Source: Protonemura montana | Lineage: Eukaryota > Arthropoda > Insecta > Plecoptera > Nemouridae | Reading direction: 5' to 3' | Assembly: GCA_947568835.1 (NCBI GenBank) | Contig: OX387606.1 | Span: 23,604,111-23,668,110 of the forward strand | DNA: 64,000 nucleotides | Shown: positions 20,434 to 31,500 of the stretch, one piece after another | How positions within the stretch are numbered: position 1 is the stretch's first letter | How the letters are laid out: every line of letters begins with the position of its first letter | Program-made: the position numbers and the translations under genes | The notes under the pieces: model-generated | Told to the model about the DNA's origin: nothing | The model's database searches: none | Seen by the model: only the letters and a program-made list of their open reading frames with translations

Positions 20434-23400
20434 ATGGACCATTTCCTGGTAAGATAGCTACCAGATTCAGGTCCGCTTCACCTGCGGTTACATTGCAGGT
20501 TCGCGGCTGCGAGCTGACAACCAGGAGGGGTCGACCGGGGCGAGGAAAAGTGTTTCAGAGGGGCGTGCAAATCAACAAAACAGTGCACAAAGTGTTTAGT
20601 GTTCAAAATCTCACTTGGTGCTCATCGCGCTGGGGTCACCACCGTCCAGTAGGTGCTGACCTAGCGGCATCTCTCTCTTCCTCTTTGCCTCGTGCGGCGA
20701 CGGCCTCTCGCTCCTGCGCGTTTTGACTCGGCGATCAATTTCTTTTATTGCTCGTGTTTTTGTTGCGTTTATCGCGCGGGGCTCTTCATTGTTGTAACTG
20801 AAAAATCCGTGCCGAAAAACGTTGGCAGGTCAAATCTAATGACTTCCTCTCCCTCGGTTTCACCCGAGCAATCTCTCTACTGCTCTGGTTGTGAGTTGAC
20901 AGCTCCTACATGTTCTGCTGTATCTTTTCATAATAACATGATATAATCTTTCATCCCCTGAGGAGCAAGCCGTGTCTGGTGGTAGCTGTCAAGAGGTCCA
21001 AGTCCTTGTAGAGCTCTCACCGCCTGTCATTGGTCGCATTTATGACAGCCAGCGCCTAGTTTGGCGCTATTACTGTTACTCCTGGCCGGACCTCGGAGCT
21101 ACCTATCAGTTTACTATACGATGGTGAAGAATGTGTCCCACGGCTTGACGTAACTCGGCGTCGCCGTCCCCTGATTGGTTCCAGTCACTTGCGCTGCTCG
21201 TGCTGCTGGCGACATCCGTGGCAGCCGACGCCGGGCGTCGCGACGCCATGCCGCACATAGTCTACATTCGGCCGAGCCTTGTGCAGGCGCGAGGGGGAGG
21301 AGTCGAACACAGGTACGATGGCCTCGTGGTTTGATGACAGCTGTCAATTCAGGTGCCAGCAACGTTTGCCGTTTGTTTACCTAGTTGACATTTGAGCCCG
21401 TGAAACAAAATAAACCCTCAATGTTTTTTTTATTTTTAGTCAAAAAGTATTCCTTGGAGATCCGTCATTCTCATCAAATACACTAAAATCGTCTCAAAAA
21501 GCCAGTGTCCAAGTAGCTCAATGGGTTAGAGCAACACCCCCGATAGGTGGAGATCGAGGTTCGAGTCCGCGTTTGGGCATCAATTTTTGAGACGGTTATA
21601 GTGTTGATAATAATAAATTTTAAAATTTTAAAAAATGCTTATGTCTGCGAATCCACGCACAATTGGTGTGTTTGTGATCGCCCTATTGTTGTGGAACTAA
21701 ACAATGCAACCAGCACAGGATGTGGCATCTTCGTTGCCTACAAATCTCATTGGGCTTTCTGCAAGTAAAACCCGGTAACAAAGAGGTAGCAATGAAACAA
21801 TTTAGATTTAGATTTCTAAAGGTAGCCGATGGTACAGCTCCGATACATTATCACTTGATCCTCACAAGTAACCGATTAGGCAATGCAGAAAGAGTTCCTC
21901 CTCTTCGCTATTACTGCACGCTCATCGCCAACCTCTCCTCATGGCTTGTTCCATTTCAGCATCGAGTCGCAGCCATCGGATGGAGCCGCCGACGTCGGCG
22001 TGGTCGGCGAACACCTCGACGAACTCGCTTACTCCACGTACCTGAAGATCGCTCTGCACGACCGCCGCCTCCCAGACGACTACGATGACGACGACGAAGT
22101 GGACGACGACAGCGGCGTCAAAGCGATCGCCAGTCGACCTCATTGGACGATGAACCGATCTGAGGAGCGAATCAAGTGTCTGCTAAAGCGCACGCGCGAT
22201 CGCCTGAGAGCGTACGTCGAAGAACATGGCTCGGCGTTCTCCGTTGCGACGTCGTACCTCCTGAAGAACGCGGTGCGCGTCATGAATGACGCCTCCTTCC
22301 TGATCGACGACGACGACGCGTGTGACATGAGTGCACCGCCGAACTACCGCGCCCCACCGCCGAAGTCGCCACCTGTCACAGTCACCTACTACGTGTGCAC
22401 GACGGCGTTAGACGACGCGACGCCGAGCACCGTCGCGACGGCGACGCTGAGCACCGTCGCGACGGCGACGGCGAAGCCGTACTGCTCGGTGACGACACAG
22501 ACGCGCTGTCCGGATACCATGACGACCAACTGTCCGGTGCGGACGCGGACCGTTTGCCCAGGGTTGGCGCCGTCGTCGGCGTCAGCGTGGGCGTCGGTGT
22601 CAGCGTCGACGTCGGCGTCGGCGTTGGCGTCAGTGCACCCGACGGCCGACCTCGCCGCTGGCTGCAAGGTCACGTCACAGACGCGTTGTCCGGACACCAT
22701 GACAACCAACTGCCCCGTCCAAGTCTCGACAATTTGCTCGAAGCCCAGCGCGTCGACGTCGACTCCGACGCCGACGCCGGTCGTCGTCGCGACGCCGACC
22801 GCTCTGAAGCCGACGCTTGCCGACGCTGCCACCTCGCAGTGTTGGCTGAGCACCCAGACGAGATGCCCCGATACCATGACAACTAACTGCCCATTCATGA
22901 TCAAGACAATCTGCCCGACAAACGCCCTCCTGAGCGCCACCACGACCTTTCAAGTACCAACGAAGTTGGCCTCTTCTGTCCTCATTGAACCATCGATGCC
23001 CGAGATGCAAGGCACACAGTGCAGGGTTACCACCCAAACAAGGTGTCCCGATACCATGACTACCAACTGCCCACTCAGAACCAAGACCATCTGCGACGGC
23101 GCCGGCGAGAGCGTCGCGACGGCGGTCGTTCCCACTCTGAGCGCCGGCTGCACAGTGACGACGTCTACCCGTTGCCCGGACACACAGACGGCGAACTGTC
23201 CCGTGCACACGCGCACGGTATGCTCTGCCGCAGACCCCGTCGTACCGAGTTCGACTCTCGGTGCCTGTTCGGTGACGTTGCAGACGAGATGCCCGGACAC
23301 ACAGACGGCGAACTGTCCCGTGCGTACACGCACCGTGTGCGCCTCGAGCCAAGCCGACTTCGTGGTGGCCGTGCCGACCACGAAGCCTCCAGGCAACATT

Positions 23401-25236
23401 GACTTCTCGGTGCCAACGGCGACCGGGCAGTGTTTGGTGACCACCAAGACAAGATGTCCAGACACCCAGACGACCGGCTGTCCCGTGCAGACGAAGACCG
23501 TGTGTTCGACGCCCCCCCAAGACGTGGCCGCCTCCCCGACGGTCGGAGGGTGCCACGTGACGACGCAGACCAGATGTCCGGACACAATGACGACCAACTG
23601 TCCCGAGAGAACGACAACTATATGCCCGGCCGGCGGTACCGCCTATGACCCTCCGAGCGTAATCTCCCCCACGCGGCCGTCAACGCACTGCTCCGTGTCT
23701 ACCCAGTTCGTGTGCATGTACGGCTTGACGACCAGCTGCCCGTACATCCAGCATTCGGTGTGCTCGACCTCTGCCACCGCCACGTCGGCATCCTCCATCG
23801 CCACCCAGTGCAGCATCTCCACGGAGTTCATCTGTCCGCACGGGATGACCACGAACTGTCCGTACATCCGGCACGAGGTCTGTGGTCCGACGGTCACGGC
23901 GGCCACTTTGACGTTCTTCGATCCTCTGTCGTCAATCGAGACTTTGTCACCTCCAGAGCCTTCGATCTTAGTTGACATTTTTACAGCTACAGCGCTTTCA
24001 TCGTCAATCAAACCTTCATCTTCTTTCCTACCTTCATCTTCTTTCCTACCTTCATCTACCTTGAAGCCTTCATCTACCTTGAAGCCTTCATCTACCTTGA
24101 AGCCTTCATCTACCTCCAAGCCTTCACATTCCTTCATATCCACATCGTTCATCGAATCCCCGCCACCTCCAGAGCCTCTGGTATTAATCGACATTTTTAC
24201 AGCTGCCATGTCAACTTCGACATTCAAACCCTCGTCTGCATCCCTGCCATCCCTCCTATTCGACCCGTCCACATCACCGACAAAGTCAACAACCACGCTT
24301 TCCTTCTCCATCAAACCATCCCCGACAAAGACCTCGATCACGTCGTCATCCAAGCTGACCGCGGCTCACCCTCCTCTGCCGGCGCCTGCGTCGCCAACCC
24401 TCGTCCCCGTCGCGGCCACAGCGGCGCACGACAGCGCACTCTGTTCGGTCATCACGCGCACGCGCTGTGCTGACCCGAAGATCACCAACTGTCCGAAACG
24501 CGTGAAGACCGTGTGTCCCTCCGCCGCGACGGTGACGTCAACGAGCCGCCCCCTGGCGGACGCGCACCTTCCAGTACCGACACAGACGAGTCGCCCTTAC
24601 GTTGTGCTGGAGCTGCCCAATCATGGGTCTGTGATGACCCAGTTGAGTGCGAGTCAGGTGGTTTTGGGTGTCACCGTGCAGGCTGGTCCCGGGAAGCCAC
24701 CCAGGCCTTCACGACCCCCCGGTTCCAGACCTACCAGGCCTCCCAGACCACCCAGGCCCCCGAAGCCCGAACCGGAAGCGCCCCATACGCCGTCGTCGTC
24801 GGACAACCGGCTGCCAATGCTGGTGCAGAGGATAGAGAAGCTGGTAGAGCAGATTCGGCTTCTGATTCTCAAGTTGCGAACCGACTTGCAGACGGGACAA
24901 CTACGCTCGTACTACCACTACGACGACATTCAGCAGCCGCTAGAGGAGATAAAGCAGCTGCAGAAGCTGCTGAACCACCCCAAGGATTTGACGAAGGAGC
25001 TGACACAGTTCACGTATCCGCAGAGTCTCAAGCTTGAACGGGACTTGAAGAAGCAGCAGCTCGAGTTGATGAAGGTGCTGAACAGTCCTGAGGTAATGCC
25101 GTCGCAGGCCACCCCGCCGGGGGATGCGACTGAGCTGACAGAACAGTTGCAGAGGTTGCAGGCGAGCTTGCAGCAGCTAAAGCCGGGTCAAACGCCGAGC
25201 GCAAAGAAAAGTTTGAAGCCTGCGAGAAACCACTAG
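20434..25236 (+). CDS. Secreted protein with eleven CX7CX7CX7C modules
   Basis: There are three coding exons: 20434-20448 (MDHFL, donor GTAAGA), 21185-21312 and 21960-25236. Phases agree (0, then 2), giving 1139 residues. The signal peptide is MDHFLSLALLVLLATSVAA, split by the first intron. After an acidic stretch (DDYDDDDEVDDD) and a helical region come eleven 25-residue modules between about residues 220 and 900, each with four cysteines exactly seven residues apart. The typical core is CSVTTQTRCPDTMTTNC. Ser/Thr/Pro-rich linkers separate them and include SSTLKP repeats. A Pro-rich hinge (RPPRPPRPPKPEPEAP) and a 100-residue charged helical domain follow; that domain recurs in the next gene. 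I do not recognise the module as a named family. A secreted matrix, cuticle or adhesive role is inferred from the signal peptide, even Cys spacing and low-complexity linkers. Confidence 0.88.
21445..21615 (+). mobile_element. tRNA-derived SINE, plus orientation (intron)
   Basis: AAGTAGCTCAATGGGTTAGA (A box) and GAGGTTCGAGTCCGCG (B box) are followed by GCATCAATTTTTGAGACGG. It lies in the second intron of the Cys-module protein gene. Confidence 0.83.
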
Positions 25237-26123
25237 ACAAAGTGCTGGGACGCCGACCGACAGATGAGATCTCTTCTTCAGTTGTAGATGGTCGGCTAGC
25301 GTGGAGGCGACCGATTTCAATCAAAGTTAATGTCTAACGAGCTCTGACTGCCTCGTCTTGCTTTGGAGTATTCTTTCTGTTTTTGTGCCAATCGACGCTA
25401 CGAATGATAAGATTGTCTAATAATAATTTTAAACATTTTCATCGTTATTCGCCCTCGGTTGTCGCAATCATAACTGCAGTTGAGACTTGCGCTATTATTT
25501 ATATTACTTGTTTTTTTTTTCTTGTTAAATTTGAGCTGAATTAAATTTTTACTCGAAATTCCTGTTTTGATCTTTCACCTAACTAACAGGTTTTTGTCCG
25601 AATAAACGTCCTACCTCGGCCCTGCAGCGGAAGTTTATCATAGTTTCGGCGAAATTCCTGTATTACACGAATTGCTGGTAGCCAGCCTCTTTACAATCTA
25701 CCGATCAATGACCTGGCCATTTCCCCGTACTTTTTTTATCCTTGCCGAACGAGTCTGAGCATTGTTTCTGTTCGGAATCCTCGTCGTGCACTCCGAGTGC
25801 CGTGGCATCTTCACACGGACCCGAACCTGTTCTCTGCAAGAGCTGAGATTTCGGTCGAAACAAGTCGCTGGACCAAGAGATTTATTATACCTCAATCTGA
25901 AGCCAGGCGAGCGCACGGAGACCATCTGGGAAATCCAAACGGTACACAAACGGATCACGATTGATCGTTCTGTGGCACCAGTCAAGCTAGAATATTAGAA
26001 GCATTATAGAATCAACTTGATGTTACTATAGACACTTTATGTGTAGCTTTATGGATTGACCCCAAACTTGAATTAAATTACGGACTTTCGGTGGCTTTTT
26101 TTCCCCCGCAGTATACAAGCTCG
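25237..26123. other. Spacer between the two paralogous secreted genes
   Basis: AT-rich 3' flank of the first gene and promoter region of the second. No repeat family or extra exon was recognised. Confidence 0.5.
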
Positions 26124-26130
26124 TATAAAA
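26124..26130 (+). promoter_or_regulatory. TATA box of the second paralogue
   Basis: TATAAAA about 60 nt before the ATG at 26185, the same spacing as in the neighbouring paralogue. Confidence 0.7.
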
Positions 26131-26184
26131 CGAGCTGCCTGAAAATGTATTGCAATTCGCAAGAGCGGCCCAGTCTTGATCAGC

Positions 26185-27911
26185 ATGGATCACCGTACGG
26201 TAAGAAAATTAGATTAAACTTTCACACATCAAATCAATTAGGGATAAAAACAATAATTACATCATAGTTAATTACAACCGATACAGCCACCACCTGCTAC
26301 TTGGGTGTCGGTTTCGGCGAGCAAATGAATGAATTATTTTTTTTACAGTAATAATTCATTAAATGGCATCTGGAATAGAGTAAAAAAAAACCAGCAGAGC
26401 CACGTTTTTTTTCATCAATTTTTATGCAATACATCAAATTGGATTCACCGGTCGAAAATTGCTAATCGCTGTGGTGCCGTTTGTCCTCAGGTGTTCGTGC
26501 TCGTGGTGACCGGTATACAGGTGGGTGTCATCTTCGGTCAAGCGCCTTCACTAAAGACGGAGCATCAGTGCGGTGCCCTGTACGACCGGAAGTAAGTCAC
26601 AAACGCGCGTCCAATTATTATTGGCCCAACAATTAGCGGAAAATCTGACGCGCACATTTTGTCGAATGGCATTCCACAAACCGAAGGACTGGCAGATGCT
26701 AAAAAAAAAATGGAGACGATGTTAATTTCAAGGATTTCCTTGCAATTATTTGTGTACCGTTGTGATAGCTAAACGACATCATGAAGTTTGACATTAACTG
26801 AGTTAAACGCCTCTGAAAGAGTTGTTTCGTAATGTAAACTGCATTCAAATGCAAGTGTCTAGCCTGCCGTGATGCACATTTGAAAATCAATCAGACCAAC
26901 TGTTCATAAACAATTTGTATCACATGTTTTAGTGGAAGGAACTAATTAAGTGCACATCCGTGCGCCCAAAGTCCACCGTGTTTGATTCTGACGTCACATC
27001 CGACACGTTCCAGGCTGTTCCACATGTGCAGCGCAGGCGCGTCGCTGCGCTCTGCTCGCGCGACGCCACGCGTCGACCCGCTGACCGACGCCGTCATGCA
27101 CAAAGCCCAGAGTCTGTTAGATCGAGCGACCTTCCTCATAGGACGATCGCCGGGGAAGACAGACCCACCTCGACAGGATGCAACCAAGAAGGAGACCATC
27201 GACGCAAATTCCGCCCTCGTAGACCAGCTCAAGCACGCCGCCCAAACGCTGACGGTGTCTTCGTGCATCATTCAAAACTCCGTCGACGTCATTAATGACG
27301 CCATCCGAGCCATGGAGGGTGGAAGCGTGACGTCGCAGGAAGCCCCCGTTGCAGATGGCGTCAGGGCGAAGCCGGTGACAGACCCTCCTGTAACGCCCAT
27401 CGAGGCCAACGGCAAGCCCTTGCTCGTGAAGCCCTCCGTGGAGGGCCCGGAGCTGTCTAACTCGGGGCCTTCCTATCCCGAGCCTCTCCCCGGCGGGGTG
27501 GTCATGAACGACACCGACAAGCTCGACTTCCTGAACAATAAGGTGCAAACGCTGACAACGGAGGTTGCCGAAATGCTGCAGAAATTGGGCTCAGCCCTTA
27601 CGACGCCCCATCGGTCGCAGGAATTTGTTCGACTGGTCAGAGCGCCGTTGCAGGAGATACAACAGATCCAGTTGGTGCTGACGCGTTCAGAGGGCGCCGA
27701 GCTGGAGGACGTGTTGGAGGCGGAGAACATTGTTCGGGATCTGCAGACGCAGCAAGCGCATTTTCAACGCTACTTGGACGTTCCCGAAGAACTCACCGAG
27801 AAACTCAAGCAGCCCAAAGACAGGAACAAAACCCAGACGCTGGTCAAAGAGTTGAGGGCGTTGAAACAGACGGTCGCCAAGATAGTGCCGTTGCCACAAT
27901 TATATTACTGA
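26185..27911 (+). CDS. Secreted helical protein, paralogue of the Cys-module protein
   Basis: There are three coding exons: 26185-26199 (MDHRT), 26491-26591 and 27014-27911, phases 0 and 2, giving 337 residues. The first exon is again 15 nt and begins MDH, as in the upstream gene. The signal peptide is MDHRTVFVLVVTGIQVGVIFG. Two helical regions resemble the upstream paralogue: an N-terminal one around VINDAIRAM (compare VMNDASFLI) and a C-terminal one around PLQEIQQIQLVL (compare PLEEIKQLQKLL). The eleven cysteine modules and Ser/Thr linkers are absent; only a short Pro-rich linker lies between. A tandem duplication with gain or loss of the modules explains the pair. Function is unknown; the protein is secreted and probably an extracellular partner or matrix component. 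Confidence 0.85.
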
Positions 27912-28504
27912 GGAGAATATGTGTGCGTTTCTGGTACCGTTGCTTCAGCCCACTGCTGTTGTCTCATTTATTGCTTAACCTGTTTTTTTTGTTTTTTTTT
28001 TGTTTTTTTTTTGGCAGCTGACCCGTTTGTTTATGGCCATTGAGTTGAAAAAATACATGCAACTGTACGTAACGTGACGTTTCATCTTATTGGAATAGCA
28101 TTACCTTCGGTTGAAATTGTCAGTAGCCCACCAGTCGTGCAAAGTTCAAAGTTCAAAGTTCAAACACCCGAGGGTGACAAGTCTTGCCGGCAGCCTTTCG
28201 CTTTGTGGTCAGTTCATTTCCCACGAAGAGTGAACGAGATATTTTTGGCTTTAATTTAGGAATTATCTCGAATTAAATCTTCCTAAAGATGCATGCTTTA
28301 AAAAAACTAATTGACAGCAGGTGCACTTTTAGCATTCTGCGAGGAAAATAATTCGAACAAGTTTCGGAAAATAACTAGTTTTATTTTATGACAACAGAAA
28401 CATGATTTTGAGAAATAATTGGAAGCTGGACGCAATTACATGAAGTCGTTTAAACTGGCAATAAATAAATAACAATATTCGACAAGGTTTTTCCTTTTCT
28501 GCGG
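27912..28504. other. Intergenic between convergent genes
   Basis: Contains T-rich runs near 27990 and a small direct repeat (GTTCAAA three times near 28141). No gene is seen. Confidence 0.5.
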
Positions 28505-31500
28505 TTAAATGCCCGATGCGTCTCGGATCCAGTTTCGCATGTTGGCAACTCTTGAGAAGACTCCTGGTCTGTCAGGACGACCGCATCCTTCGCCCCAGGA
28601 CACGACGCCGACCAGTTTGTTCTCCACCACCATAGCGCCACCAGAGTCGTCCTGAAACCGTCAAGACATCGACCATCAGGGGGGAGCCTAATTGGCAAGA
28701 TTCTGAGTTTGGGACAAAGTACGTCTGGAAAGATTTTTGTAAAACTCTGATTCACATCAACTCCAGGAAAAATCTTACATAGGGAGGGATTAAACTAATC
28801 TTCAGTGTCCTTGTAGCAGAGTTTCACTGTGACCTCCAGGATATCTTAAAGGAAGCTTCTACAACCAAATTTCTCAAACCTTAGGGACATCTTCAATCAA
28901 AGTGGTCGTTCTATCGTTCATCCATTGTGAATTGGGATGCATTGTTGAGCATGGAAACCATATTTTAGGGAGGAAGTGATTAATTCCTGGAACCTCAGAA
29001 GTCCCAGGGCAGGCGCCTCTTCACGACCGTCGCGTATTCCCGAACGGTTTGTCGTGTTGGAAACACCGGTCCTCGTGAGATCATCGAAGTTAAGCAACAC
29101 TGCGCTATGTCAGGTATTGGATGGGTGACCACCGAACGGTTTGGCGTGTTGGAATCACCGGTCCTCGTGAGATCACCGAAGTTAAGCAACACTGCGCTGG
29201 TTCAGGTATTGGATGGGTGACCATCATACACATGACCAGTTCTGTTCGGGAGAGAGGTTGGAGGGATGAAAGTTAAGCAACACTGCGCTGGGTCAGGTAT
29301 TGGATACCGTATGATATCATCATACACATGGCCAGTTCCGTTCGGGAGAGAGGTTGGAGGGATGTAAGTTAAGCAACACTGCGCTGTGTCAGGTATTGGA
29401 TGGGTGACCATCATACACATGACCAGTTCTGTTCGGGAGAGAGGTTGGAGGGATGAAAGTTAAGCAACACTGCGCTGGGTCAGGTATTGGATGGGTGACC
29501 ATCATACACATAACCAGTTCTGTTCGGGATAGAGGTTAGAGGGATGAAACTTAAGCAACAAATTCATCAAGAGAAAACCTATTGTACTGTCCTTCGAAAG
29601 GGACGTTAAACCAATTATCCCATTCGCCAGGAGTAGGCACTGTTTTCCCCTCCTCCCTTCGAATCATCATCATCCTCATCATCGCCCTCTCACCTACCGA
29701 CGCCAGTAGACCAGTGCCACATATCCTGTCGTCAAAACAGTGCGTCGTTAAACACCACTGCACAATCGCTTGCCCGCCTATAGTCTACTCACCTGACAGG
29801 CGTCCTTGCCGCCTTGGGTGAGTCCAGCGCAGAGCATGCGTAGAGTGATAACGTCTTCCCCGTAGACCTCCTTGCATTTGAACCACGAGACCACTGGCAC
29901 GTTCACCACCTGCAGCACCGTGGCGTGTGCACCGCGCTCCTGCAACGTCATCAACACCGTGACTGGATCGGCCATTTTGTTAGAGTCGCTGGGGCAAGTG
30001 CAATGAGACAGATACCGAGATGGTGCGGTCGGTTGTATTGGGCGGTTAGCGAAGAAACTGGTCTGCTAATCGCCATGCTTTAGGATAATCTTTCGTAAAG
30101 TGCAAACCAGTGCAGCATGGTTCGTGGGTAAAGCTCTTCGAATACACCAGACCACTGCTGTTGGGAGCAACAAACCTTAATAATACAAGCAGTTCCGCTT
30201 CAACATTGAGATTCAGAGAAAAAAGTAAACAATTCTTTAAAATTACTCATATGTAAGAAACCAATGATCTTCAATAACCTAGGAGAGACTTTGAAGTCAA
30301 GGCCGCCATCTTGGGAGTCCCCAATTTTGAGTTCCTTCAATGATACGGAAATATTTTAAGTGTTTTCATCAGTAGCTTTCGTGATTTTCATAGTTTTCAC
30401 AGCCTCAATGGGCAAAATTGGTTGAATACGTGTTTAAAAAACTTGACATCAGCTGGCATCAGCTGGCTGGATCCTATGCTATATCCAGGTTGTTTGAGAT
30501 CAGCTGGCTAGATCCTATGCTCTATCCAGGTTATTTGAGATCAGCTGGCTGGATCCTATGTTCTATCCAGGTTATTTGAGATCAGCTGGCTGGATCCTAT
30601 GCTCTATCCAGGTTATTTGAGATCAGCTGGCTGGATCCTATGCTCTATCCCGGCTATTTGAGATCAGCTGGCTGGATCCTATGCTCTATCCAGGTTATTT
30701 GAGATCAGCTGGTTGGATCCTATGCTCTATCCAAGTTATTTGAGATCACCTGGATGGATCCTATGCTCTATCCAGGTTATTTGAGATCAGCTGGCTGAAT
30801 CCTATGCTCTATCCAGGTTATTTGAGATCACCTGGATGGATCCTATGCTCTATCCAGGTTATTTGAGATCAGCTGGCTGGATCTTATGCTCTATCCAGGT
30901 TATTTGATATCAGCTGTCTGGATCCTATGCTCTATCCAGGTTATTTGAGATCAACTGGCTGGATCCTATGCTCTATCCAGGTTATTTGTGATCAGCTAGC
31001 TGGATTCTTTGCTCTATCCAGGTAATTTGAGATCAGCTTGCTGGATCCTATGCTCTATCTAGGTTATTTGAGATCAGCTGGCTGGATCCTATGCTCTATC
31101 CAGGTTATTTGAGATCAGCTGGCTGGATCCTATGCTCTATCCAGGTTATTTGAGATCAGCTTGCTGGATCCTATGCTCTATCCAGGTAATTTGAGATCAG
31201 CTGGCTGGATCCTATGCTCACTCCAGGTTATCTACGGCGTCTGCTTTGTAACTTTTTAACGTCTTCACAACATTGAGGTAGTCCTTAATTTTTCCCACAA
31301 ACATCTTTCGGTCTGTGACTTGATTTCTGCAGCCAGTCCAACACCTCCAAGACCACGTTTACCAAGGATATATCACGTCAGTCCGTTCTTCGGGAGCATC
31401 ATGGTCTTACCGTGAGTAGACCCCAGCCCGTGATGGTGGCCGGGTCGTCAGTGATCACAGATTCGTCTTGTTCGGGCAGTTTCACCGGCTGTATCCCGCG

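Noticed and set aside
22389-24353. Long minus-strand frames opposite the Cys-module exon
   Set aside because: They are antisense shadows of a GC-rich, repeat-bearing exon; the plus strand has the signal peptide, conserved Cys spacing and matching splice phases.
29202-29420. Repeated short frames reading [21 protein letters not shown]
   Set aside because: These are minus-strand shadows of the amplified 5S-SINE heads and recur at every SINE locus.
29940-29995. Extension of protease exon 5 upstream to the CCCCAG acceptor
   Set aside because: That acceptor breaks phase with exon 4; the TTGCAG acceptor at 29940 keeps phase and gives the normal S1A spacing between GWG and LQ.
30455-31230. CRISPR-like array
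   Set aside because: The units are contiguous 41-bp repeats with no spacers, in an intron of a eukaryotic gene.
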